A stretch of 7,576 nt of DNA, from contig JAJZKL010000014.1 of assembly GCA_021804185.1 (NCBI GenBank), positions 1 to 7,576 on the forward strand, read 5' to 3'. Made by a program: the position numbers and the translations under genes. How positions within the stretch are numbered: position 1 is the first letter of the stretch; the number at the start of each line of letters is the position of its first letter. Under the pieces are notes generated by a model. It was not told where the DNA came from and did not search any database. It worked only from the letters and a program-made list of their open reading frames with translations. Below are positions 1-6,360 of this stretch, piece by piece. This stretch comes from Thermoplasmata archaeon. Lineage in GTDB: Archaea; Thermoplasmatota; Thermoplasmata; Thermoplasmatales; Thermoplasmataceae.

Positions 1-648
1 GCGCTTCAGTACATGGAGGCCAAGGGACACAAGGGTAGCGCAAGCATTGCATCACTGTTCAAGAACAGGCAGTTCAACTGGGCAGTCATAGCGGCATTCG
101 CCTACACAATACCGTTCTACGTCATATTCTCATACGGTGTTATCTATGGTGGAGTTCTGGGACTTTCAGCGACAACAGTATTCTATCTCTTCGCTGCAAT
201 GTTTGTCGGCGATGTTGTGACAAGGTTCATCATAAGGCTGAAATCACCTATACAGAACAGGAGGCCATACATGGTCTTTGCAGTCAGTGTAGCTCTGGCA
301 TCTGCTGTTCTACTTGCACTTAGCTCTGTGTCAGTGGCATTCTTTGTTCTCGCTTTCCTCATTGCCGCAATACCTGATGGCATTGCATGGACCCTGGGAA
401 TACAGATAGCCAATACCACATTCGAGCCTGAGGAGATCGGCACATCCACGTCATTCTTCAGCTCATCCATGATGATAATGTCGGCATTGATGCCACTGAT
501 TGGATACATGTTCTCCGTGAAATACTTAGGCTTCACCACAACGCTCTGGATATTCGCAGTGGTCACTGGTATATTCTTCGTGTGGGAACTTATTATGAGA
601 CCTGCAAAGGCTGTGAGTACGCCGGAAATCCAGGAAACGAAGGCGTGA
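1..648 (+). CDS. MFS transporter, C-terminal half (5' end outside window)
   Basis: This is the C-terminal half of a major facilitator superfamily permease, an inner-membrane secondary transporter. The reading frame is open from base 1 (A-L-Q-Y before the first Met at base 13), so the gene starts upstream and that Met is internal. About six hydrophobic segments are visible, counted from that Met: roughly residues 22-46, 51-72, 87-105, 108-128, 148-168 and 173-194. This is the usual second six-helix bundle, followed by a short polar tail ending in TKA. The short basic stretch after the second helix (RLKSPIQNRRPY) resembles an MFS inter-helix loop. The substrate cannot be read from this half. 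A DsrE-like gene starts 9 bases after the stop codon, so the two are probably co-transcribed. Family assignment is fairly sure; the subfamily is unknown. Confidence 0.8.
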   Translation, partial: ALQYMEAKGHKGSASIASLFKNRQFNWAVIAAFAYTIPFYVIFSYGVIYGGVLGLSATTVFYLFAAMFVGDVVTRFIIRLKSPIQNRRPYMVFAVSVALASAVLLALSSVSVAFFVLAFLIAAIPDGIAWTLGIQIANTTFEPEEIGTSTSFFSSSMMIMSALMPLIGYMFSVKYLGFTTTLWIFAVVTGIFFVWELIMRPAKAVSTPEIQETKA

Positions 649-650
649 TG
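642..650 (+). promoter_or_regulatory. Shine-Dalgarno-like site for the DsrE-like gene
   Basis: GGCGTGATG lies just before the ATG at 658 and contains GTGAT, a partial match to the archaeal anti-Shine-Dalgarno core (GGTGATC), at a plausible spacing. It overlaps the stop codon of the upstream permease. This suits an internal operon gene, whereas the single genes on the minus strand appear leaderless. It supports the start chosen at 658. Confidence 0.45.
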
Positions 651-657
651 TGAGATC

Positions 658-966
658 ATGGCTAAGATACTGCTGATAATCTTGAGTGAGAAAGAAGAAA
701 AGATAAGGATGACACCGAACTTCGTGAAGAACCAAGCGCAAAAGGGAAATGAGGTTCGTGTGGTCTTCTGGGGGCCAAGCGAAAGAACATTATCTAGCAG
801 TGAAACACTTCAAGAAAGTTACAGGTTCCTGTATGCAGTAAAACCGAAAGCTTGCATGAATACTGCAAAAGCAAACGGGTTTGTTGAAAACTTTTCAAGG
901 AGCTTTGAATCGATTCCTGTCGGTGATTACCTGACACAAAGCATAGCAGAGAGGGTTTCGAAGTGA
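658..966 (+). CDS. DsrE/DsrF-like small protein
   Basis: This 102-residue soluble protein looks like a member of the DsrE/DsrF-like superfamily, small alpha/beta proteins that often handle persulfide sulfur or act as subunits of sulfur-relay complexes. It has an N-terminal beta strand (AKILLIILS), a helix (about 18-30), a second strand with a turn (EVRVVFWGPSE, about 32-42), and a later helix around a single cysteine, Cys66, in the context KACMNTAK. A cysteine near this place is the sulfur-carrying residue in active family members. The family is inferred from fold pattern and length, without a search. The gene follows the MFS permease by 9 bases and likely shares its transcript, which suggests a link between the transported compound and sulfur or redox handling. 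The exact function is unknown. Confidence 0.6.
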   Translation: MAKILLIILSEKEEKIRMTPNFVKNQAQKGNEVRVVFWGPSERTLSSSETLQESYRFLYAVKPKACMNTAKANGFVENFSRSFESIPVGDYLTQSIAERVSK

Positions 967-994
967 TCACATTCTATAGATAGGGGGAATCGAC

Positions 995-1160
995 ATGACC
1001 GGAAATGTCATAGGAAAGGAACTCGCCACCAATACATTGCTCTTACCAATTTTTTTTTGTGGTAATTGCCCCTAGGTCTGGCCTGGCACTTGGATTCGGT
1101 TTCAGGTCCGGGGGTACTAGTATAGCTACTTACGGCATCCATGGGGCATTTTCTTTATGA
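995..1160 (+). pseudogene. possible frameshifted small membrane-protein gene
   Basis: An ATG at 995 stands 28 bases after the DsrE-like stop and is preceded by a G-rich Shine-Dalgarno-like run (AGGGGGAATC). The frame from it (MTGNVIGKELATNTLLLPI...) stops at 1073-1075. A one-base shift at the run of nine T (1050-1058) joins it to FFFVVIAPRSGLALGF and on to a TGA at 1158-1160. The result is a 50-60 residue product with one hydrophobic segment and a glycine-rich tail. I do not recognise the family. It could be a decayed third gene of the operon, a sequencing error in the homopolymer, or chance. The placement and ribosome-site-like run favour a real ancestral gene, but the evidence is thin. Confidence 0.3.
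1043..1065 (+). terminator. hairpin with oligo-T loop, possible terminator
   Basis: TTACCA (1043-1048) and TGGTAA (1060-1065) form a perfect 6-bp stem around an 11-base loop that contains nine T. Archaeal transcription commonly ends at T-runs in the non-template strand, so this could end the MFS-DsrE transcript before the converging ilvD gene. It overlaps the possible frameshifted ORF, so the two readings compete. Confidence 0.3.
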
Positions 1161-1215
1161 TATACCCCACAGGCTGAAGTTAGGATTCTTGAAACCTTTG
1201 ACTATGAAAATTGGT

Positions 1216-2874
1216 CTATTCCATTATGGCCCCGTATGATGCGCTTCCAACCAACTTTGAGTACTGATGGAGATATCCAGATGTGTATTTTTCTTTCTTC
1301 GGCTTCCACTGTGCAAATCTGCGGGCAATTTCTTCATCGGATATCTTAATTTCCAGTTTCCCCACTTTTCCGTCTATGGCAATTATATCGCCGTCTTTTA
1401 CGATAGCTATGGGGCCACCAGTTTGCGCTTCGGGTGAAACATGTCCAATCATTATGCCTCTCGTTGCTCCGGAAAATCTGCCATCTGTAACCAGGGCAAC
1501 ATCTTTATCCATTCCTCTTCCAACAACCGCTGACGTTACCGCGAGCATTTCGCGCATACCCGGCCCTCCTCTTGGACCTTCATATCTAATGATTATAACA
1601 TCCCCTTTCTGAATTTCATCATTTTTTACTGCGGAGAATGCCTCTTCTTCTGAGTTATAGACCTTCGCCGGGCCCTCATGCACATGAACTTTAGTTGCAG
1701 AGACCTTAAATACTGAGCCATCAGGTGCAAGGTTGCCCCGTAATATTTTGAGTCCACCCGTTGAACTCAATGGCTTATCTATTTCCAATACTACATCCTG
1801 TGCGACGGTATGCACCTGAAAATTCTGCATATTTTCTCCGAGTGTCTTCCCTGTCACAGTCAGTGAACCTTCATGAAGTAGCCCTGCTTTGAGCAGTTTT
1901 TTGATCACAAGTGGGACCCCGCCAACATCATAAAGCTCTGCCATTGTATATTTCCCACCTGGTTTCATGTTAACAATTTCCGGTGTCCGGTTACCAATTC
2001 GTTCAAAATCATCAAGTGACAACTTTATATTCGCTTCGTGCGCTATTGCAAGAAGATGAAGCACACCGTTAGTTGACCCACCTGAGGCCATTAGCACTGT
2101 GATAGCGTTTTCAAAAGCATCATACTGAAGGATGTCTCTTGCCTTTATGCCAGCCTCAAGCAGCGAGGAAATCTGCTTTCCAGTTTCAAACGCAAACTTA
2201 GCCTTGCCACCCTCCACAGCAGGAGGTGCGGCACTTCCGGGTAGAGCAATACCCAGTGCTTCCGTTAAAAACGCCATTGTATTAGCAGTATACAAACCAC
2301 CACACGCTCCAGCAGTTGGGATAGCAACGCTTTCCATGTAACTCAGTTCTTCTTTTGACATTTTACCTGCTTCGTATTTGCCCACTGCTTCGAACACCTC
2401 CCCTATGGCTATCTTCTCGTTGTTGTATATTCCGGGGAGAGTTGAACCTCCGTACATTATGATTGATGGGATATTCATTCTTGCAGCGGCCATGATCATT
2501 CCGGGGGTTGTCTTATCGCAACCAGATATACCAACAAAACCGTGATATCCATGGCCCCGTATCGTCAGTTCGACCGTATTAGCTACTACCTCGCGGCTGG
2601 GAAGCGAAAATTTCATGCCTTCGTTTCCCATTGCAATACCATCAATTACGAGTGGAGTAACAAACATCCGAGGTGTGGAACCCGATGAGTTTACGCCTTC
2701 CTTTGCACGGTATCCTAGTCCCATTGCATGTATGTTGCACGGTCCCGTTTCACTCCAGGCTACGCCCACACCGACAAGAGGCTTTTCGAGGTCATAGTCC
2801 GAAAGGCCCATGGCTTTCATGAAAGCTCTGTTTGGGGCCTTTTCAGGTCCATTATAATAATCTACAAAATTCAT
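1216..2874 (-). CDS. ilvD: dihydroxy-acid dehydratase (IlvD/Edd family)
   Basis: This enzyme removes water from 2,3-dihydroxy-3-methylbutanoate (and the methylpentanoate homologue) to give 2-oxo acids, the third common step of valine, isoleucine and leucine synthesis. It is 552 residues, full length for archaeal members. The three cysteines expected to hold the iron-sulfur cluster are Cys46 (GPCNIH), Cys119 ([11 protein letters not shown]) and Cys191 ([14 protein letters not shown]). Asp78 (VIDGIAMG), Asp120 and Glu442 (GGPGMRE) fit the Mg site, Lys121 the carbamylated lysine, and Ser468 (DGRFSGAT) the catalytic serine. No residue looks damaged. The sequence resembles the Sulfolobus solfataricus enzyme, which is known also to dehydrate aldonic acids such as gluconate, so a sugar-acid role is possible. 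The start at 2874 matches the family N-terminus (EKAPNRAF) and a TATA-like box 25 bases upstream. It lies downstream of the aldo/keto reductase gene on the same strand but has its own candidate promoter. Confidence 0.95.
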   Translation of the reverse strand: MNFVDYYNGPEKAPNRAFMKAMGLSDYDLEKPLVGVGVAWSETGPCNIHAMGLGYRAKEGVNSSGSTPRMFVTPLVIDGIAMGNEGMKFSLPSREVVANTVELTIRGHGYHGFVGISGCDKTTPGMIMAAARMNIPSIIMYGGSTLPGIYNNEKIAIGEVFEAVGKYEAGKMSKEELSYMESVAIPTAGACGGLYTANTMAFLTEALGIALPGSAAPPAVEGGKAKFAFETGKQISSLLEAGIKARDILQYDAFENAITVLMASGGSTNGVLHLLAIAHEANIKLSLDDFERIGNRTPEIVNMKPGGKYTMAELYDVGGVPLVIKKLLKAGLLHEGSLTVTGKTLGENMQNFQVHTVAQDVVLEIDKPLSSTGGLKILRGNLAPDGSVFKVSATKVHVHEGPAKVYNSEEEAFSAVKNDEIQKGDVIIIRYEGPRGGPGMREMLAVTSAVVGRGMDKDVALVTDGRFSGATRGIMIGHVSPEAQTGGPIAIVKDGDIIAIDGKVGKLEIKISDEEIARRFAQWKPKKEKYTSGYLHQYSKLVGSASYGAIME

Positions 2875-2894
2875 GAATACATATTAACATAAAG

Positions 2895-2909
2895 GTTAGT
2901 TAACTTTTG
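2895..2909 (-). promoter_or_regulatory. candidate ilvD promoter (BRE plus weak TATA)
   Basis: Read on the minus strand, CAAAAG (2909-2904) followed by TTAACTAA (about 2903-2896) is a BRE-like plus TATA-like pair centred about 25 bases before the ilvD ATG. This fits a leaderless mRNA. No Shine-Dalgarno site is seen. The TATA box is weaker than those of the two neighbouring genes, as expected for a regulated promoter. An alternative AT-rich box lies at 2938-2947, which would give a leader of about 40 bases starting inside the inverted repeat. Confidence 0.45.
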
Positions 2910-2926
2910 CCTAAAATGTGGCAAAA
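2905..2926. promoter_or_regulatory. 7-bp inverted repeat, candidate operator of ilvD
   Basis: TTTTGCC (2905-2911) and GGCAAAA (2920-2926) are perfect inverted repeats separated by 8 bases, with centres 15 bases apart. This is the geometry of a dimeric repressor site. It overlaps the BRE-like element of the ilvD promoter, 31-52 bases before the start codon, so a bound regulator could block TFB/TBP. It has no trailing T-run in the ilvD direction, which argues against a terminator. The regulator is not in the window. Confidence 0.5.
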
Positions 2927-2945
2927 TAAGTAATTGATTAAATAT

Positions 2946-2957
2946 TCAATAAAAAGT
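2946..2957 (-). terminator. possible U-tract terminator of the aldo/keto reductase gene
   Basis: On the minus strand a short T-run (ACTTTTTATTG) occurs about 35 bases after the aldo/keto reductase stop codon and before the ilvD promoter. Archaeal terminators are often just such T-runs, but this one is short, so termination may be partial and some ilvD message may arise by read-through. Confidence 0.25.
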
Positions 2958-2987
2958 CTAATCCAGAAAGTAACAGAAGGTACAGAT

Positions 2988-3950
2988 TCAATAACCCGCT
3001 GTACCCATTTCCAATCCGTGTGGCAAGTAATGCTTTTCAATTCTCTTTACCTGGTCATCTGTTAGTGATATCTCTAATGCAGTAGCAACATCATCCAAAT
3101 GTTTTTCCTTGGAAACGCCAACAACAGGAATAAACTTCTTTTGTAATACATACGCCAGAGAGATAGCATACTGTGTGGTTGATTGTTCATTTGCTATAGC
3201 TGTAATATCATCCAGGACGTCAAAATCGTTTTCTTTAAAGTATCTGTTAAGCATTACGGAGTATTCTTTTGATCGAACCGTTTTTGGCGTGATCCCGCGT
3301 TCATATTTTCCAGAGAGAAAACCCGCTGCCAGTGGACTGAAAGCAGAGAAAGATATTCCGTTATTAATGCAGTATGGAATCACCTCGCGTTCATCTTCCC
3401 TATAGATTGCGTTATAATGATTTTGCGCAATCTGCGGCCTTGTTAAATCCTTTCCTTCCGCTAGACTGTCTATATATGCGAGTTGATATCCCTTTATATT
3501 GCTTAGACCGAAGTAACCAATCTTATTAATGTCCACGTATCTGCTGAAAGTTTTAAGGACATCAACAGTGTCCAACCTATCAAACCAAGTGTGTGTAAAA
3601 TATATATCAATGTAATCGGTCCTTAATCTCTCCAAGGATAGATTCAGCTCAAATTCTACTTCTCTTCTTGCAAAACCATGGTGTTTTTCACTTACTTTCC
3701 CACCTACTTTAGTTGAAATGATAAATTCCTCACGATCATCTTTTATGAACTCACCAATTATCTTCTCAGATTTACCCGCAGAGTAAATGTTTGCAGTATC
3801 GATATAATTTATTCCCAAGTCAAAGGCTTTCCTAAGTATTGTCCTTGCTTCCTCAAAATTCGCCATCCATCCTGCAGACCCAAATGACATTCCTCCTAGG
3901 CAGACCTGAGAAACTTCCAGATCTGTTCTGCCGAGATGCATGTACCTCAT
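2988..3950 (-). CDS. aldo/keto reductase
   Basis: This is a cytoplasmic NAD(P)H-dependent oxidoreductase of the aldo/keto reductase superfamily (TIM barrel). Such enzymes reduce aldehydes and ketones or oxidise aldoses and alcohols. It is 320 residues, a normal length. The catalytic tetrad is visible: Asp51 and Tyr56 (YIDTANIYS), Lys81 (IISTKVGG) and His120 (IYFTHTWFD). Further family marks are the N-terminal LGRTDLEVSQVCLGGMSFG, the barrel strand IGYFGLSN, SAFSPLAAGFLSGKY, and the cofactor-binding GVSKEKHLDD near residues 278-287. It looks most like the YajO/AKR11-13 groups of general and sugar-active reductases; the substrate cannot be told. The start at 3950 is set by a TATA box 27 bases upstream and a standard family N-terminus. 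It sits between the ACS-type permease and ilvD on the same strand, so a shared sugar or sugar-acid pathway is possible but not shown. Confidence 0.92.
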   Translation of the reverse strand: MRYMHLGRTDLEVSQVCLGGMSFGSAGWMANFEEARTILRKAFDLGINYIDTANIYSAGKSEKIIGEFIKDDREEFIISTKVGGKVSEKHHGFARREVEFELNLSLERLRTDYIDIYFTHTWFDRLDTVDVLKTFSRYVDINKIGYFGLSNIKGYQLAYIDSLAEGKDLTRPQIAQNHYNAIYREDEREVIPYCINNGISFSAFSPLAAGFLSGKYERGITPKTVRSKEYSVMLNRYFKENDFDVLDDITAIANEQSTTQYAISLAYVLQKKFIPVVGVSKEKHLDDVATALEISLTDDQVKRIEKHYLPHGLEMGTAGY

Positions 3951-3971
3951 TATGAATCTATCAACTTCTCT

Positions 3972-3988
3972 CTTAATATAGACTTTTG
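3972..3988 (-). promoter_or_regulatory. aldo/keto reductase promoter (BRE plus TATA, leaderless)
   Basis: On the minus strand CAAAAG (3988-3983) is followed closely by CTATATTAA (3981-3973). The TATA centre is 27 bases before the A of the ATG at 3950, so transcription should start at or next to the start codon. No Shine-Dalgarno site is present. This arrangement decides the start. Confidence 0.65.
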
Positions 3989-4151
3989 TTTTTAAAAAAG
4001 CTATTCTAGTGATTTACGCAGAATTGCAGTCATGATACCAGCGAAACATACCGGGCCACTTTGTAGAATTAGAACAGGAAAGACAGAACATACAAGGTAT
4101 ATGGACGTTTATTTACTCTGATTTAAGAGCTCTATTTGTATTATTTCGAGT

Positions 4152-4175
4152 AAAAAATATTTGGGAAAATAAAAA
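4152..4175 (-). terminator. U-rich terminator of the ACS-type permease gene
   Basis: Just after the permease stop codon the minus strand carries three T-runs within 24 bases (TTTTT, TTTT and TTTTTT, at 4171-4175, 4166-4169 and 4152-4157). Clustered T-runs without a strong hairpin are the typical archaeal terminator. The rest of the gap to the aldo/keto reductase (about 3989-4150) shows no gene. Confidence 0.5.
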
Positions 4176-4197
4176 TGGCTAATATTTTTATTGCTCT

Positions 4198-5478
4198 CTA
4201 GCGAGAATTCTTCACTATAAGTACAGCTATACCAGCTACAAGCACAAATAATGCCATAGCATATACACCACTGACAAAGGAATGTGTGTAGCTTTCAAGT
4301 CCACCAACAAGAATAGGCCCAACCACCCCTCCGAGGTTTCCAATTCCGTTAATTAGTCCTATAGATGCTGCAGAACTTTCCCTCTTCAAGGATTCCTGTG
4401 GAATATTCCAGAATACTGGAAGGAAGCTGAATATCCCAATAGCCGAAATTGTGAAAAAGATAAAGGAAACAACTACGTTTGATATGAGAAAGGCGCTGAG
4501 TGCAAGTCCACCTGCGGCAACAAAGAAGACCACGGCTGTGAGACGTTTTCGATTACCTATTTTATCTGAGTATCTTAATATAAATATCAAAGAAATAGCA
4601 GCCACAACATAAGGTATATCTGAGAGAAAACTGGATGTGGCAGCGCTCACGTGCGCAAATGAACTTATTATTGATGGCAACCAGATTGTATATCCATAAA
4701 GCCCAGTTACACCAAGGAAGTAGACAAGCACTAGGAGGAGAACATCCCTTTCAACCAGTGCCTCCTTCCACGATGACTTAATAGGTTTATCTGCTTCCTC
4801 ACTAGCTAATTCAGATTCTAGTGCCTTTTTCTGATCATCCTTCAGCCATTTTGCATCTTCTGGAAAGTCATTAATCGTAAACCACAGGATTGCAACAGAG
4901 ACCAATGCGAGGATACCCTCAAAAATGAATAGATATCTCCAGCCCGGATCATTCCCGTACGCTGTGAATATCCCGCCGGCAATAAGACCGCCAAATATAC
5001 CAGCAACAGGAATTGCAGCATTGAAATATCCATTTGCAAGGCCCCTCTCACTCTTTGCAAACCAGATACCCATAAAGAACATAACACCAGAATAGAAAGG
5101 AGCCTCAGCAAGTCCCAGTATGAATCTGAGTGCATACATCTCCGGGACATTCTGTACGAAGCCAGTTATTATTGTAATTATACCCCAAGCCGTGAATGCT
5201 CCGGCAAATATCTTTCGGATACCAACACTATTAATCTGCAAAGTTGTAAACACTTGCGGTATAGCATATGCTACAAAGAAGAGAGCAGACGCAATGCCTG
5301 CAATTAAGGATGCACTGCTTGCAGGTGCCCCTATATCTTTAAACATCCCGGCATCTATACCATAGGAAAGATTTACTCGATCAAGAAAATTTACAACGTA
5401 TAGAAAAAAAAGTATAGGTGCAATTCTTATATATCTGCTGGCCCTAGAAGACTTCAACAGTGCTGCTTGATTTTCCAT
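4198..5478 (-). CDS. MFS permease, anion:cation symporter (ACS) type
   Basis: This inner-membrane permease of 426 residues has about twelve hydrophobic segments and a central polar loop (about residues 204-248). It is of the ACS group of the major facilitator superfamily, whose members import organic anions such as hexuronates, glucarate, galactonate, tartrate or phthalate by cation symport. Group marks are NFLDRVNLSYG in helix 1 (Asp-Arg near 33-34), RFILGLAEAPFYSGVMFF with the following RG (about 118-145), GWRYLFIFEG (about 179-188) and FPEDAKWL opening the central loop. The longest open frame begins at a TTG at 5499, with an ATG at 5493. I choose the ATG at 5478 (MENQAALL) because a TATA box lies 25-26 bases before it and would lie too close to 5493. 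The gene is intact. Substrate is inferred only at the level of organic anion; the neighbouring dehydratase makes a sugar acid attractive. Confidence 0.88.
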   Translation of the reverse strand: MENQAALLKSSRASRYIRIAPILFFLYVVNFLDRVNLSYGIDAGMFKDIGAPASSASLIAGIASALFFVAYAIPQVFTTLQINSVGIRKIFAGAFTAWGIITIITGFVQNVPEMYALRFILGLAEAPFYSGVMFFMGIWFAKSERGLANGYFNAAIPVAGIFGGLIAGGIFTAYGNDPGWRYLFIFEGILALVSVAILWFTINDFPEDAKWLKDDQKKALESELASEEADKPIKSSWKEALVERDVLLLVLVYFLGVTGLYGYTIWLPSIISSFAHVSAATSSFLSDIPYVVAAISLIFILRYSDKIGNRKRLTAVVFFVAAGGLALSAFLISNVVVSFIFFTISAIGIFSFLPVFWNIPQESLKRESSAASIGLINGIGNLGGVVGPILVGGLESYTHSFVSGVYAMALFVLVAGIAVLIVKNSR

Positions 5479-5499
5479 ACAAATAGCACACATTAACAA

Positions 5500-5514
5500 T
5501 AGATAAATTTTGCG
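5500..5514 (-). promoter_or_regulatory. ACS-type permease promoter (BRE plus TATA, leaderless)
   Basis: On the minus strand CGCAAAA (5514-5508) is followed by TTTATCTA (5507-5500), centred 25-26 bases before the ATG at 5478. The same CAAAA-type BRE precedes the other two minus-strand genes. It supports a leaderless mRNA and the shorter start. Confidence 0.6.
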
Positions 5515-6001
5515 TTAATGTAATATTTCATAACATAAAAAAAATATGTCCATCAGATATCGGTAACAGACGTTATTTTGCTGATTCAGAGCTTAAACAA
5601 TGATGACTGCATAGCATGGTAACTGAATGCTCAAAGCTCCTGTATTCGGAAATTAGTAATCCACTAGTATTGCTACAGATCACAGTTACGAAGTTGATTC
5701 CCCAGCATATAAATGTGGATATATTCTAAAAAAGCCCTATACGCAGCAATGGATAAGAAGTAGAAGAACATCAAGAAAAGGGCAATTGTGATAGCTCCCT
5801 TGAAATATTATAAGACTATTCTCATGAATCGACGAGGTACACTAAGACTGCATACATTCACATTTTAAAATATGTAAGATTATCAATCTGATATATGGGA
5901 TTTGTAGCTTTCAGCAAATATGGTGCGCAACTGTTGTGTGTGCCGCTGCTGTGTTGAATATATACCTAAGCAACATATGGCCCGAGTTGCTTTATTTCTT
6001 C
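5515..6001. other. gene-poor AT-rich interval
   Basis: No convincing gene is present in this stretch of almost 500 bases. The best coding signal is a tiny minus-strand ORF at 5673-5771 (ATG, 32 residues, beginning MFFYFLSIAAYRAFLEY) with a hydrophobic first half. The frame is open upstream to a TAA at 5808-5810, and a TATA-like TTATAATATT lies at the same place, which does not fit a start at 5771. It may be a remnant of a membrane-protein gene. A plus-strand ATGATGA at 5600-5606 and CTGA at 5623-5626 resemble C and D boxes of an archaeal guide RNA but lack a convincing second pair. The interval looks like decayed sequence next to the broken mobile element. Confidence 0.4.
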
Positions 6002-6328
6002 CTATTCCGGAATCACTTTCCATTCCATGTAAACGGCCCTGCGCTTCCCGATAAAGGATATACCGGTATCCAGATCCTCCTCCCTTATCATGACTAGGTC
6101 CTCATATCTTACCAAAGGGAATGTTTCTAGTCGTACTTCCCTGTGATAATGGTATTTCGAATAGTTTAAAGGGTCATCATATCCATAGATTTTTCGCAGC
6201 ATCCGTCGACAGAACTCTTCCTTTCCTCGGTTTTGTAGCCGGAATGGGTCTTCAGCAGAATTGCAGTCTTCATGAAATACTATATTGGAAGGCCACGAAT
6301 ACCTTTTTGTTATAATACGGCTATACAT
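6002..6328 (-). CDS. unrecognised ORF, possibly a gene remnant
   Basis: The 108-residue product is charged and rich in Arg, Glu and aromatic residues, with no signal peptide or membrane segment. I do not recognise it. The second half (from about residue 48) reads like a real soluble domain: YGYDDPLNYSKYHYHREV, then VRYEDLVMIREEDLDTG and a C-terminal VYMEWKVIPE. After the TAG at 6002-6004 the same frame continues EEIKQLGPYVA to another TAG. The first TAG may therefore be a nonsense mutation in a longer gene. The frame is also open upstream of the ATG at 6328, into sequence antisense to the transposase remnant. There is no clear promoter or ribosome site. It could be a gene broken when the IS arrived, or a chance ORF. 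Confidence 0.35.
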   Translation of the reverse strand: MYSRIITKRYSWPSNIVFHEDCNSAEDPFRLQNRGKEEFCRRMLRKIYGYDDPLNYSKYHYHREVRLETFPLVRYEDLVMIREEDLDTGISFIGKRRAVYMEWKVIPE

Positions 6329-6334
6329 AGCCGT
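6317..6334. repeat. palindrome with 8-bp arms upstream of the transposase remnant
   Basis: ACGGCTAT and ATAGCCGT flank a 2-base centre in a near-perfect palindrome, followed by TTT. It lies 26 bases before the transposase start. It could be a terminator hairpin that shields the IS from outside transcription, a regulatory site, or part of the IS left end. No matching copy was found at the other end. Confidence 0.45.
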
Positions 6335-6360
6335 TTTGAATAGGAGTTGGAAAGGCTGAA

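Noticed and set aside
183..741. Long minus-strand ORFs antisense to the first permease and the DsrE-like gene
   Set aside because: They are antisense frames of clear plus-strand genes and show no domain or start signal.
1142..1169. TGGGG/CCCCA inverted repeat downstream of ilvD as a terminator
   Set aside because: Only 5-bp arms, an 18-base loop and no T-run after it in the ilvD direction.
4001..4105. Minus-strand open stretch ending MTAILRKSLE between the permease and the aldo/keto reductase
   Set aside because: The only ATG gives 10 residues, and the AT-rich promoter and terminator signals there explain the interval better.
5600..5626. C/D box guide RNA suggested by ATGATGA and CTGA
   Set aside because: A second C'/D pair at suitable spacing is missing, so the motif pair alone is within chance for AT-rich DNA.
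6121..6315. Plus-strand 64-residue ORF opposite the orphan minus ORF
   Set aside because: It has no start signal or recognisable pattern, and the opposite strand reads more like coding sequence.
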